A stretch of DNA of 64,000 nt from Microvelia longipes. Its lineage: Eukaryota; Arthropoda; Insecta; Hemiptera; Veliidae. The position numbers and the translations under genes are program-made. Positions 46,213 through 58,052 of this stretch are shown here, one piece after another (position 1 is the stretch's first letter; each line of letters opens with the position of its first letter). Below the pieces are notes generated by a model that saw nothing but the letters and a program-made list of their open reading frames with translations, was not told where the DNA came from and made no database searches. The DNA lies in assembly GCA_018340805.1 (NCBI GenBank), contig JACMZG010001913.1:20813864-20877863 (forward strand), given 5' to 3'.

Positions 46213-46653
46213 TTAGGCAGTTATCAACCTTTCTCTAAAATGTTTATCTCTTCCTGAACGTCGTGCCTGACAAGCTTTGAAGATCAAATTTTTAGCTTTC
46301 TTTAATTCATCCTCGTTAAGCTCCAGTATTAACGTTAGATCCTGTTTTCGATTTGTCCTTTTCGTTTAAGACTGTCTATGCAACTGTTCTTGAAGCGCAA
46401 TACCTAGTCTACGATATGACCTTCTTTAAATTCCACACCATGTGGCTTCACAATCACTGCTTATGGCACCAACAAATGGTCTTTTCCTTTTTTGACCTTC
46501 ATGCATTTTTTCAATTTCAGATCTAGTCGGCCGTCTTCCTTTTATGGCATGGGTAAAAAAAAAAATAGCGTCGACTTTCATAGACCTTTTATTATAGGGA
46601 TCTGCAATATTTAGTTTGGATGAAACACACCCAGGGCCATTTTTTGGGGTCAC
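46213..46653 (-). pseudogene. Coding-like frame with two internal stops, unknown protein
   Basis: One minus-strand phase reads for about 147 codons with only two internal stops. It includes IKGRRPTRSEIEKMHEGQKR then KRPFVGAI, and later LELNEDELKKAKNLIFKACQ then ARRSGRDKHFRE. Charged, helical, low in Phe/Ile runs, hence protein-like. It may be a decayed gene or a transposon piece. No domain recognised. Confidence 0.35.
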
Positions 46654-48740
46654 TTATCCATCCAATCCCGGTGTTTGAACAATGTGTTTGTTGATTAGCG
46701 TAACAGTTAACATCTAATCGAGAATTTAAAAAGGCAACCCTTTAAGAAAACTAGGCAAAGTTTCAGCATCAGTATGTGTGCGGTGGTTATACTTTGAGTG
46801 ATTGACACGATATCAAATGTTTGGCTTTGTCGTAGTTGTTTAATGACAAATTTTGCAAGTGCAAAATACGGTAGTTTGAAACCTCATACACCGCTGGGCT
46901 TTTCCTTTAAAAATTGCTGGATTTGATAAAGTGAAAACACGAAAAACATGCTTGAAATCAATAAGCATAGTCCACTTTTCGTCTAGCAGCAAATTGAAAA
47001 TTAGTACATTCTTCTATTTTTGTGTGCGATTCTGAACTTCAAATAGGGCATTTAGTTACACATGCTGATTTTTATGGGGTATTTATGTTTGATTTGAAAG
47101 AACTAATCGGATCACGGTTTGAACTAAATTTTTGGTACGAGTTATACTGTTTCACATAACTAATGTGAATGAGTTATATATTCTATAAACACAATTATGC
47201 CCTGTAGTCTTTAATAGAGCTGCTCTATCCAAGTCTTTTTCTTAGGTAAATAGTAGATGTTCATTGTATCCACCTCCATTTTAACCACGAAGCAAAGTGT
47301 TTTAGAGTTAAAACAGTTAAGTCTGTACTATGAACGTACCTGGCCCAACTGCAATATATGGTTTAGTTTGGTCAGTACTTGAAGAATTGTGAGATATGCC
47401 TTCCATTTTAAACTGACTTAGTAGATACTAAGGTCAGAACTGCGATAAACACATAATTAATTTCCTTTAACATTCAGCAAAAATAGAACTTGATTGAAAA
47501 CATGTATTAAAGTGTAAATTCAGGTCGTCCAATACGTTTCGTCCAATAATGTTCTCATGACGTTTGTACTGATTTTATTCTAAGTTAAGATTATGAGCAG
47601 TTCGCTAATATGATGAAATAAATAAAAAAAGTAATTTTTGTCATTTTGTCAATTTGCTTGGAAAATTTAAAAAAACTGCGCTCAAACATGTTAAAAACTA
47701 GGATAAATTGCTTGGTATCAGTCCCCAAAATGTTGTGCAGGACTGATTAAGAAAGTTGAAGCATAGTTTTTTACAACCTATTAGGTAAACAGGTGCGTTT
47801 CTTCTGAAACATTAAGGAACTTAACGTCACTGTTACTGTTTTAATTATGAAACATTAACCGTATACCTAAGTAAGACAAATAAGTGAGCAAAGAAGCTAC
47901 ATTCCAAAAAATAGTTGGCCGGGTTAACGGACCTCAGCTCCAGTATTTTTTCATTGGAGTATCCGAACCAAACATTTTGCGTTTTGAACTACACATCTGC
48001 TTCTTTCAATTTGTATGCATTTTTCTTAAGGTCAACACATTAATAAAAGTAACATGAACCTGACCTCACAGGAAGTCTGTTGGCATCCCTGTACATCATA
48101 TAGTTATATTACCAAGGCCAAGTAGAAAGATTGTAAACACAAACTAATGTACACTATAGTTAGAAGTATACTGTGTTATTTTTCAACTAAATCCTTGTTT
48201 TTATGTAAAAGAAAGAAAAACGCAAAATTTACGAGAGGAGAAATAAGAGGTTTAGAGAATGTTTTCCGTAGTTGAAAAAATACTGTATAGAAGAGGGTTA
48301 AGAGGTAGAAAATATCATTTTTATTTTATCTCTAAAAATATTTTCGCAAGGGCTGCTGGCCACGGGTTAGTTTTCCTTTTCCTGGTCAGTATGAGTTAGA
48401 TATTTTTAAGATGAAAAGTATAGAGAAGAATATTTTTATAAAGTTTATTACAGTAGAGAAGAGTTAGGGGTTGTAGAATAGTGTAGGGGGAGTAATCAAA
48501 GGGCACGAGCTAGGTTGGTAGCTAGGAGGGGAAGGAGGGGTGGTAGGGAGAAAGGTGAAAGTGGTAAAGATGAGACGGGGAGGAAAAAGAGTTTGAGGAG
48601 GACCGGTTGCCAGGCAGAATAGATCTTCTTCTAACATTCTCACAGTAGAGAAAACGCAATTATAAGTAGGCTCCCACTCCCCCACTACTACCCGAGCAAA
48701 AACTGCCTCAGATCGATACAATATTTCTAGTGGTAGTTGT
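46654..48740. other. No certain feature
   Basis: Moderately AT-rich and less repetitive than most of the window. Purine-rich patches (GGAGGGGAAGGAGGGG near 48525) produce a proline-rich minus frame that is compositional. Confidence 0.4.
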
Positions 48741-48741
48741 T

Positions 48742-49069
48742 AGGGGCGGCGTTTTTCAACTGAGGGAGCGCTAGAGTCAGTGTTAGTGCGGAAAAATGGC
48801 CGCCCTACAAGCTCCCGGGGGGTGCGTCAGTTGCGCGTAGGCTCATAGCTTGGCTTCAATTACACTAGATTCGAGTCTTTTTTTCTACCCCTCTTATTTC
48901 TAGTAGAAGAGGGCGGTTTTTCAAACGAGAGCGAAAGGATAGAAGAGAGTTTTTTGAAAATATGTCAATAAACAAGCTCTACCTAGCATCCCCTTCTCTC
49001 TCTAACTCCGTCTAGCATTTCCGCAAACACTTCCCCCGGTACACGTGTCGTGAAAAACGCCCTACCCCC
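48742..49069. mobile_element. Possible MITE with AGGGGCGGCGTTTTTCA ends
   Basis: TAGGGGCGGCGTTTTTCAACT at the left is mirrored by GTGAAAAACGCCCTACCCCC at the right, with a further AGGGCGGTTTTTCAAACGA at 48911. The interior is richer in GC than the flanks (CTCCCGGGGGGTGCG). The target duplication is not clear. Confidence 0.4.
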
Positions 49070-49466
49070 TTACCACCCCCGTGTACCACCCGCACCCCTA
49101 GGGGTGGCGCCCTTTCACATACTAATCACCTAGAGATCGATAATTTTGTTCCTACCTTTTTTCTAACTTTTTTAGAAAAATTTAACATTACCATCCCAAC
49201 TAATGGCAAGGTCCTTACAGCATCCATCTTTATTCCTGTAGAGTTTTATTTTTGTTCTCTACCTTCCCTCTGTTAATACAAACTTCTCCTTGTACATCTC
49301 CTTGTAATATCTTTTAACAAATAATTACTGAACTAAGAAATAAAGAGAACGAAATAGAACTTTACTGTGTACTTACTACAAACAGGGATCATATTTTGTT
49401 TCTAAACGATACATCAATATAGATATTACTATATAATATGATTTAATTATTGTCATATATGAGCAG
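49070..49466. other. C-rich then AT-rich spacer
   Basis: Starts with CCCCCTTACCACCCCCGTG..CACCCGCACCCC, then ordinary sequence leading to a possible splice acceptor (ATATATGAGCAG at 49455-49466). Confidence 0.4.
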
Positions 49467-49740
49467 TATAGACACCAAAATCTACTTATAACCAGAGTCA
49501 ACTTTCGTTCTCGACTTTATCAGAATCAGAGAAAAAGATTAAAAGCAGATACAAGACACGCGGCTCATCTATATGACGAGCTTATGATTGCACAATGTGA
49601 TGCTCTGCACATGGAACATGCAATTTATTTCCATGTTCATCTCAAGAATATATGCATTGAAGAATTTATGCATCATGCAATCTTGCTTCAGAAGGTTTAC
49701 AACAGACTAAAGAATCAAGCGCGAGTTTGTTATACTAAGG
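49467..49740 (+). CDS. Candidate internal exon, unknown protein
   Basis: An open phase with markedly protein-like composition: RLYQNQRKRLKADTRHAAHL, YDELMIAQCDALHMEHAIYF, LKNICIEEFMHHAILLQKVY, NRLKNQARVC. It has balanced charge, many His/Met/Cys/Gln and no low-complexity runs, unlike chance frames here. Acceptor candidate GAGCAG at 49461-49466; donor candidate AAG/GTTTTTGT at 49740/49741 (weak). The phase remains open upstream of the acceptor and 7 codons beyond the donor (stop at 49760-49762). Predicted mostly alpha-helical. Family not recognised. Confidence 0.4.
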
Positions 49741-50673
49741 TTTTTGTTAGTATTGGTTACTGATATCTGAAGTCTTCTTCTCTAAAAAAATATCTCTTTT
49801 TAGAAAGGATCGTTTCTAATTTTTTTCTTAGTACTTAAGAAAAAATTCTTTCTAAAGTTTTCATCTTTAGGTTGTGTTGCTCGAACCTTTACTTGGGTCT
49901 CTATCTTGTCTCAAATCATTGTGTCCAACATTTATTGAATTCCTTAAATTTCTCCACCCCTTTTTGACGTAGATAACTTTTGCACGGATGCTCAAGAAGA
50001 ATCTTATGAGTCCAGTTTGTTCCAATTTTCCATATCATGTTTAAAAACATACTTATTGCAATTCGTTATATAAAATCAAAAGACAATTGACGCATTATAC
50101 ATACCTAATAATCCATACTCCAAATTTGGTTTGATTCTGTTAAAAATTGTGGCCAAAGGGTAATGAAATATAATTTTTGCATGATAAAAACGAAGATGTG
50201 TGATACCAAAAGCTCACTAGATTAAAAAACAAGTTATAAGATTAAAATAACGATCTTTAAGAAGTAGGGTCCATTCAGATAATAAGTACCATTTATATTC
50301 GAAAACAAAAATGTTCGATTAAGGTGTAATTATTCTTAGTGACAGTACACCCATACTGGATTTTTTAAATAAAATAAAGGAGTTTGAAGTAATATCCTGT
50401 TTGCATATGGTACAAAATATGCATATAAAATAGATGTTTACAAACCTTAACGTTATGTTAATTTTAATGTTAAAGATGAAACATCAACAAGTGAAGTTAC
50501 TGCCAACTTCATTCAAGCTTCTATTTTCCTTTCAATACTTTCTGTGAACACGTCTTTTGTGTTCTCTGTTCGCCTTTGTATACCATCCTGTCCATGCTGG
50601 TCAAAATATCTATTATCTATAACACCATAAATTTCCTTAACTTAGTTTTATACCATTTGAATATTGTAAACAG

Positions 50674-50772
50674 GTAATTAATGAACTAAGTTACATTAAG
50701 AGAACATTCAATAATGGTATTTATGATTTAGATAAAGTAACAGTTATTCCTATGCCAGTAATGTGGGAATAA
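50674..50772 (+). CDS. Candidate terminal exon, partner of 49467-49740
   Basis: After TATTGTAAACAG (acceptor-like) comes INELSYIKRTFNNGIYDLDK then VTVIPMPVMWE and a TAA. The phase is 0, matching the proposed donor at 49740, so the two join without shift across a 933-bp intron. Short, so chance is possible. The pairing is inference. Confidence 0.3.
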   Translation, partial: VINELSYIKRTFNNGIYDLDKVTVIPMPVMWE

Positions 50773-51537
50773 CTCAGGTCAGAATGTGGAGACTCGTTCT
50801 TCATAAATTAGGAAATTTAAGCTTTCTAACATGGTCACTACTTGGAAAAGTAACACGCACTCGCATTAATACTTTTATAAGATAAATCAAAGCCAACTAT
50901 TGTTTAGGTCTACTATATTTTCCAATTGCGTCTATTTGCCTAGATTAGATCAAGCGATTTTCTCTATCTCACTTCCTCTAACTATTAAGGATCTTGAATA
51001 GAGGATGCACTAATTCAGAAGCATGCGCAGTAGGGTACTAAGTATGCGCTGCAAAACGTGCAGTTTTTGCCATATGTTATGGGTAGATTCATCTCAATTT
51101 TGTAACATAAGGGGGAAAACTTTGTTATGTGGGAAGTCCACTTGGCACGTCAGCTCTTTTATACAAGATGCTTGTGTCTGCGCTAAATATTTTTATAAGT
51201 TAACGAGAATAGATAATAAATTTCAAGGTTCGTCAGATTATTGCAATTAATAAATGTAATTAATAAATTACATCTACGTTATGTCGACAAAAAATCAAAG
51301 GAGATTTAATGGATTATTGTTTTTATTAAAAATTTAGCTGTAAGGCAAAATGGAAAGATATAATGAAGCTATACCAAATCAATAAGAATCCCTACCACTT
51401 CGGCCGCGCAGTAAGACCCGTCTTCGTTGGACCACATCGTGCATAATCGTAATTTTAAGTTCTGCCGAACTTAGTATAGCCTGTTCTCACCTCACAATTT
51501 ATTTGTTTTACAGACTCATACTAGACAGACACTACAA
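50773..51537. other. No certain feature
   Basis: A 75-codon frame with several Cys (51023-51250) is open on the plus strand but has no recognisable motif spacing. Otherwise ordinary sequence. Confidence 0.4.
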
Positions 51538-51652
51538 GATGTTTATATCTAGTAGTGTGATATAGTGTAGATATCTAGTGTGACTAGATATCTATCTAGT
51601 CTATATATCTTCTAGATATTTAGTCTATACTAGATATCTATTTATTTTAATA
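51538..51652. repeat. Cluster of CTAGATATCTA palindromes
   Basis: About seven overlapping CTAGATATCT, CTAGTCTATA and TAGTGTGATATAG phrases make an irregular, self-complementary tandem repeat. Confidence 0.75.
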
Positions 51653-51675
51653 GATTTATTTAGAGTTCATACCTA

Positions 51676-51862
51676 CTATAGTACGACACACGGCTAAAAC
51701 CAATTGACAGCGTGGGAAAATAATGCGAGGGAGCCAATGAGGATGCCAATTCCTGGATGGTTAAGCACGCCCTCAATTTTAAATCAGGCCAACCTTATTG
51801 GGTCCTCAACACTATTTTCCCGCGCTGTCAACAAATTTTAGCCGTGTGCCGTGTATCTATAG
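51676..51862. mobile_element. MITE with CTATAGTACGACACACGGC ends
   Basis: About 60-bp inverted termini: CACACGGCTAAAACCAATTG, ACAGCGTGGGAAAATAATG and the complement CAACACTATTTTCCCGCGCT, GTCAACAAATTTTAGCCGTG. The best-preserved member of the family also seen at 20718, 21099 and 26486. The interior keeps ATTCCTGGATG and ATCAGGCCAACCTTATTGGG. Confidence 0.85.
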
Positions 51863-53150
51863 ATATAAAAAATCTAGGAAATCAACGGATGTGTCAATTG
51901 AAATCTAAAATAATATTGTAAACAAACAAGACAGGTTGGATCAAAATTGAGTTTCACTAAGTGACATCAGCACCCTCCTATTTTTTACTTCTTGTTCAGC
52001 AATTAATAGATTTTAATCCCATGGAAGGTGATGATACCAAAAAAGAACCATTTATACTTAATTTTTATGATGTTACTTGACTTGAGTCTATATGTTTTTC
52101 AACTTAAATTTTATGAAAGGTATGTAAAGAAAATAATAACCAGTAGAGCAATCGAAGAAAGCGGAAAGAGATCTTTCCTTTCAAAACAGTGTTTTAAGAA
52201 GGACGGTTATGCCCAAAAGCCTTTATTTCAACGCCCCTAAAAGAAATTCATCAATAAAGTTAATGCACATCAATAAGGCATCTCAATTTATGAAACGAAT
52301 TAATTCATCATTGCACATAATGCCAACAAAATTATACTAAACGATTTGTTTTAAAGGTAGTGCAAACAAATTGAGAGCAATCAACATTTATATGGTTGCT
52401 TTTCCGGTGGCCTTCAAATCTTTTCTAAAAAACCTTTTACCTTCAAACTTGGGTTTTCATCTCAAGAGTCCTTTACAATTCCCTCACTTTCTATCCCTGT
52501 TAACGGAAAGTAAACCCTTCATATTTAAATATGTCAATCGATAGTTAAAAAAGAAATGTAGGATTGCCAACACGAAGGAATGTACAATGTGTATAGTTGG
52601 TATTTTAGTTAGGTGTTATTAATATAAAACATTTAGAATAAAAAAGCTAGAGAATGTGAGGGTGCACCACAAGGGGAAGACTAAGGGCCAGTTTCTCTTG
52701 ATATTCTATAACCTCTTAACCCTCATCTTAACCAATTTATTCACACCATTTAGAATGTTTAGAACATCTTTAAAGAAATTGATACGTTTATAAACCACAA
52801 AGGGTTGAGGAACGTAACCTTTAAGAGACACAATAGAACAATTTTCAGTAAAGATAAATACAATTTAATTATAACATTAGAAGTAAAATGTATTGACTAA
52901 GAAGTAGATATATTTTTTTTAGGACGACAGTAAAGTCGGCTGTATTGTGAAGTCTTCTCCCCTAAGTGTGTAGTAGGATCGCCTTAGCCGAATATTGTAA
53001 ATTGATGTTATCGTGAACGAGACTGAACACGGGGTTTTCTAAAACTCATTTTTCACGGTGAAAAATGCCGTGTGAAAATTTGGTGTTGAACACATGATTA
53101 AATCCCCTGCCAAACCCCCGTATGAACAAAGTTTACTGTTTATCAAAAGT
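51863..53150. other. No gene seen
   Basis: Ordinary AT-rich sequence; a 70-codon plus frame (52028-52240) has no recognisable motif. TTTCACGGTGAAAAATGCCGTGTG near 53055 is a short self-complementary stretch. Confidence 0.45.
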
Positions 53151-53422
53151 CAAGCTGATGAGTTTATAAGGTGATTCAATAGGAGGGTTTGTATGAATGA
53201 AAATATTTTTATTGTCCTATGAATGAAAATATTTTTTTATATGTTAGGTTATAGTCCGGAATTGACGTCATTGCAGGAATAGTAGATTTTCAATGTTGAC
53301 CGCCTAAACCGATTCTTCCAATGACGTAATACGAAATTCATAAAAAAGTCTAAGTTATTACCTCGGAATGCGTTTGGTACTGTACATCGAATTGAATCTC
53401 CTTATAACTTTCTAACTTCTTG
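53151..53422. mobile_element. hAT-like MITE, copy 2
   Basis: Same family as 13312-13568: CAAGCTGATGAGTTTATAAG..GTGATTCAAT and ATTGAATCTCCTTATAACTT..CTTG, with GTTATAGTCCGGAATTGACG inside. The flanks ATCAAAAG and TTAAAAAG are a plausible, partly mutated 8-bp duplication. A 26-bp internal duplication (ATGAATGAAAATATTTTT) distinguishes it. Confidence 0.75.
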
Positions 53423-53515
53423 TTAAAAAGCATCCCATTTGTTATATACTTTATTTATTTCTCCATAGCAATTATCTGACACTACACATTTATAGTAAAG
53501 ATGTCACTAAATTAT

Positions 53516-54298
53516 AAAAAATCGGGTACGGGGTACCTCGGAACTTCGTATCGCATCGTTACGCTCTTCCTTCCCAATATATGACTAAGGATAAAGTCAT
53601 TAAATTTATACTGCAAGACATCATAGGACTCGCTCCGCTTGTCCTCAGATAGTAAATACATCTATTTCATTCCCAGCGGTGACCAATCCAGGCACTGACC
53701 ACGGTCAATGCTTCTTAACTTTTATGACCTAACAAAAATTATGGTTATACTTGCTTTATTACAACGAAACATATTTATTTATTACGTAAAGGCATACATT
53801 TGTACCAAATTTCAACTCAATTGGATTATTTTCTGATTTTTTACATTTTTTTTTAAAAAAAAAGTATAGAAGTCATTCGATAAAAATTGAACTAATACTG
53901 ATAATGGGATAAAACGTGGCACATATGTTTGTCTTATACATTACTACATGCGTACCAAATCATAAATTAATCACAACATTTTATGAATGTTGTGATTAAT
54001 TAAAAAAAAAAACATGGAATGATTTTTCGAAATTTTTGCAGAGTCATTACTGCGGGTTAATGACGTCATATTTTATTTAAGGATAGCTCAATTACACCTA
54101 TAGACTGATTTTTGCACTGAGCTTCAACTCATCTCTGACATAAATACACTGGGAGCTACAATGATAGCAGACTAACAAACAAACAGACAAATAACTTAGG
54201 AAAAACCACTCAGGAGGCCTTTAAAAACACCTGAAACGGATAATTTTGGTGACAACCCGGTTTCGGGCTTTTTGGCAAACACAACACTTTTCCTAAAA
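53516..54298 (-). mobile_element. 5S-ICR repeat, nearly complete copy
   Basis: Starts AAAAAATCGGGTACGGGG. The 5S block (53669-53720) reads TTAAGAAGCATTGACCGTGG and TCAGTGCCTGGATTGGTCAC on the minus strand. An intact TGACGTCA lies at 54062. A perfect 15-bp-arm hairpin (ATTAATCACAACATT) has formed at 53966-54000, where other copies have CTCAATCTGATCGCATAAT. Confidence 0.85.
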
Positions 54299-54928
54299 TA
54301 ATACAGATAATGTAATCACAAATTCATTTCATCAATTCTATTTCTACAGTTAATAATTAAGTCAAGACAAATTAGAATGGCGAAGAGGATGAAAGCAAAA
54401 CGGTAACACTTCGATCAAAGAAATGAGTCATATATTTTAAGTGTTTACACTTGGCAAAATACATCAATAGAAAAAGCGTGGACACCATTGTAGGAAACGT
54501 GAGCTTGAACACTATTGATGAGCTTAGTGAGAAAAAACAGGAATGTCTTTAACAGAAAAGCGTGAACGTTATAGTACACTATACACTGTTGAAGATGAAT
54601 ATAGTATCAGTTTAAAAAACTTGAATAAAAACAAATAAAGAACAAAATAAACGATAAAAGAAATAAATACCATAAGATATAAAAGTACAAAGAAGAATAA
54701 TACAGAAGAAAAATCCAGGAGTGGATAGAAGTACAATTACACAAAAAATTGTAAACAACCAGGAAGGAAGAGGAAAATTTCAGGGAGGAAAGATGTTATA
54801 TACTTCATTTTAATCATCATAGCAACCACCTGTAACTACTTCTTTATTGTGAAATAGTCATTAAATTATAAAATCAAAATAACAAGTTTATATTATGTTT
54901 TAAAATAAGCATAAATGGAGTCCATAGT
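54299..54928. other. No recognisable feature
   Basis: A-rich sequence without clear repeats. Confidence 0.4.
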
Positions 54929-55654
54929 AAAGAACGAAAGAATAGAAAGTCTCTCCACAGTTTAAGATATTTATTTACAATAAAGCAGAGCGCTTTCGAC
55001 CTAACAAAAGGTCATCATTAGTGCCTATTAAACAAATAAGACAAAAACAAATTTAAAAACCCTACTTAAATAGAAAAAAATAAATAAAAATTCAAAGTAT
55101 ACAAATAAGAACAGAATTGAAGTTAAAAATAATTAATAAAATAAATTTACCGTTGAGCAGAGAATAAAATCTTTGTATACTTATTTATTTTTTTCCTTTC
55201 TAAGGAAAAAATAGAGAGTTTGGAGTTTTTTTTTCCTTGTTTGTGTTTTACCACATGATATGGTAGTATGATAGGAGTTAAGTGAGAAAAAAACTACATA
55301 AAAAGCAAAAAAAAAATTAAAACTAAATAATAAAGCCAATGGACTGTGGATGAAACACAAACAACACTTATAACATGATGGTAATGAAACAGCAACTTTT
55401 GCAACAAATAACTAGTCTGATGACACAGTCATCATCGGGATAATAAAAATACAATGTATAGAAAGTAGCAAGTTAAAATTTGGAGTTAAGACTCGTGTGT
55501 CAATATAATGTAACTTAAAAAAAAACAATCTATTGTTTTTTTTGTTGTTGTTTAATAGGCACTGATGATGACCTCTTGTTAGGTCGAAAGCGCTCTGCTT
55601 TATTGTAAATAAATATCTTACACTGTGGAGAGAATGTCTATTCTTTCGTTCTTT
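54929..55654. mobile_element. Palindromic foldback element, family FB-A, copy 3 (long interior)
   Basis: Arms run AAAGAACGAAAGAATAGA, GTCTCTCCACAG, AAGATATTTATTTACAATAA, AGCAGAGCGCTTTCGACCTA, CAAAAGGTCATCATTAGTGC, CTATTAAACAA and back (55545-55654). The interior is about 500 bp, A-rich, with a second small palindrome, CTGATGACACAGTCATCATC, at 55418-55440. No coding capacity. Confidence 0.85.
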
Positions 55655-56156
55655 TAAGTTTATATTAATTCTATTTCTATAGCTAATAATTTAATTAAGA
55701 CACAAAATTATTGGCCTTACTTAATTAAAAATATTGAAAATATGCAGCCTCATTAAGACCCGCTGTATTTTTCAAACCTCTGACAACATTTAACTTGTAG
55801 ATCCATCGTGAGATGCGTGAGGAAAACTAGCGTGTTAAAATGTTTTATAAAAATAATAATACTAAGCCAGCTTTTATCGATCATGTTAAATTGTAAGCAC
55901 AATGTTAAAGAAAGTAGGGTAATGGCTGCAGCTGCAGATGCGTGTTTTTCATTTCCTAATGTTAATTTTTTTTATTTCACAGTGAATTTTAATGCATTTT
56001 TTAACATTCTTATAGCTAAAATAATGTTAACCGTATAAATAAAGTGCACTTGGTATGAAAAAATGTAATTTTTCAGAATAATCTGATATTTGTAATAACA
56101 TCTTTAACCCTCGGGGCGCAGGTTGCAGAGATAGTTAATCAAAGAGTATAGTTATT
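55655..56156. other. No gene seen
   Basis: A 76-codon plus frame (55808-56038) ends in Phe/Asn-rich sequence and has no motif. Otherwise AT-rich. Confidence 0.4.
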
Positions 56157-56296
56157 ACTTTTCCTCATTTATACCGTAGGTTAATCGAAAAGTATTGTGT
56201 TTGTAAAAAAATCCAAAACCAGGATGTCAAGGGTATTATTCGTTTTAGGTGTTTTTAAGGCCTTTTAAGTAATTTTTACAAAGTTGCCTGTATGTA

Positions 56297-56342
<46 letters not shown>

Positions 56343-56953
56343 AAGACAATAAGACGTTTATTACGGGCTGAGCCCAATTTACAAAAAAAATATACAAAAG
56401 ATTACACATAAAATTAAAATAAAATTGCACAAAAGGATTACAAAAAAGAGACATATTTAAATTGTAAAATATGTTATCATCATAGTGCCCAGTGTATTTA
56501 TGCTAGAGAGATGAAATTTTGTACAAGAATGAGTCTACCGCTGTAGTTGTGCTATTTGGAAAATATTTTTTTTATGACGTCACTCCCGCAATAATGACTT
56601 AGCGAAAATTTCGAAAAATCATAAATCGCGGGGAAATGATACGAAATCAGATTGAGATTTGGCACGCATTTAGCTATGTATAAGACTATCATATGTGCCA
56701 TGTTTTTTCTCCTTGTATGCATTAGTTCAATTTTTATCAAATTACTGCATGTTTTTTAAAAAAGTGTAACTGTGTAAAAGTGTAAGTATGAGTTAGTGTG
56801 TGTAAAATAACTCAATTGAGTTAAAATTTAGTACGAGTTTATACCTTTCCGTAATAAATAAGCAAACCAAGTTTCGTTTTCATACAAAAATTATATCTAT
56901 TGTTTTTGTTGGATCATAAAAGTTAGGCAGCATTGAGCGTGGTCAGTTTATTT
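56157..56953 (+). mobile_element. 5S-ICR repeat, reverse-oriented, truncated in the 5S block
   Basis: Starts ACTTTTCCTCATTTATACCG. The (GT)n tract (56300-56340) is followed by a LINE-tail insertion. An intact TGACGTCAC lies at 56575. The 5S block begins AAAGTTAGGCAGCATTGAGC at 56929 and is cut after GTGGTCAG, where another LINE tail begins. Confidence 0.85.
56341..56466 (-). mobile_element. LINE 3' tail inserted in (GT)n of the repeat
   Basis: Minus strand: TTGTAAATTGGGCTCAGCCC then GTAATAAACGTCTTATTGTC and the (CA)n of the host. It is positioned exactly as the 12434-12562 insert in another copy. The host sequence resumes with TTATCATCATAGTGCCCAGTG. Confidence 0.6.
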
Positions 56954-56954
56954 T

Positions 56955-57062
56955 TGTTAATATTATAACTTATGTAATTGTTGCTACTTAAGCAAAATAT
57001 TATGCATAAGCCAAATAAAGTATTCTATTCTTTAACCTTCTATTCTATTTTATTCTATTTTA
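56955..57062 (+). mobile_element. LINE 3' tail ending in TTCTATTCTATT
   Basis: A short AT-rich 3' UTR-like stretch with AAGCCAAATAAAG followed by TATTCTATTCTTT and TTCTATTCTATTTTATTC units. Such simple tails are typical of non-LTR elements. The coding part is absent. Confidence 0.5.
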
Positions 57063-58052
57063 CAACAAGAGGCCTTCGGCGTTTGTCTATACCAAGCGTA
57101 GAGTGAATAATAGTCCGGAAGACCTTGGGGGTGATTTCTTGCATCATAAGATTTACTACTCATTTGGTCATGTGATTTACAAGACCATAGAAGAAGAAAA
57201 CCATAACCATAAAAGTCTGGTAATTCAATCCGGGGCTGGACAATATGTCGACTCAGCAAAACTATTTTATTTTTAAAAATACTAAAAAAAAGTTAAAAAG
57301 AAAAGAACTGATCAATTTTTACCTACAGTTTTAGTTTTTCAGTTCAGTTCATCAGAAGTTCAGTTCATCGAAATATCATCTAACCTCTCTCTCGGAAACT
57401 ATGTCTTATCACTCGCACTCATTATTTTATTTTTACAAATTTATGACTTTATATCTTGAACATAAAGCTATGTAGTTAAAAATTACCAGTACTAAAAATT
57501 TTGTTTTCTCGAGTACTAAAAACGAAGTAACACACAGTAAGCACTTCTTTGAAGTGCTTATGATCTTTTACTAAACGCCTTGAACATGACAGTGTATGCT
57601 ATAACCAGAAATGTATCTCTGTAATGCGGACACTATCCATTGATATTCCAACAAGATTTTTACATAAATTTTAACCAAGAAATCACTTACTACAAAAGAT
57701 GTCTGAATTAATATAAACCTAAAAAAAAATTATCCTATACTAAATTTAAGATTTTATTTTAAATTTTATAAGAGGCCCCAAAATATTGTTTTTAGATCAA
57801 TAGAGTGTTTAAGCAAACATTTTTTACATGTTAAAAAATGTTATATATGAATAACATATCCTTAATTATTTATTATTGATTATGACCAGTAGGGTCGAAA
57901 AGTCTCCCTTAATAACGTAGTACATAACAAATTTATTCACTCTTTGCACCAAATTCATAAAGAATTTGCTTACGCGGTCGGAACTTTTATATTTTAAAAT
58001 TAGTGTCCGAAAAAAATTAATTTAAATCTCTAAGAAGTCATTAATTTAAATC
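57063..58052. other. No gene; family fragment and a hairpin
   Basis: Begins CAACAAGAGGCCTTCGG.CGTTTGTCT, the same phrase as at both edges of the 58.9-kb minisatellite. The hairpin TAAGCACTTC/GAAGTGCTTA lies at 57538-57560. Otherwise AT-rich. Confidence 0.45.

Noticed and set aside
48464..48721. Proline/serine-rich minus-strand protein
   Set aside because: The frame is produced by a purine-rich strand (GGAGGGG runs); composition, not a domain, explains it.
49467..49762. Retrotransposon origin for the 49.5-kb open frame
   Set aside because: No RT, integrase, RNase H, gag zinc knuckle or flanking repeat was seen; kept instead as a candidate exon.
55418..55440. CTGATGACACAGTCATCATC as another hammerhead-like motif
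   Set aside because: It is a simple palindrome without the following GAAA, so it does not fit the motif seen elsewhere.
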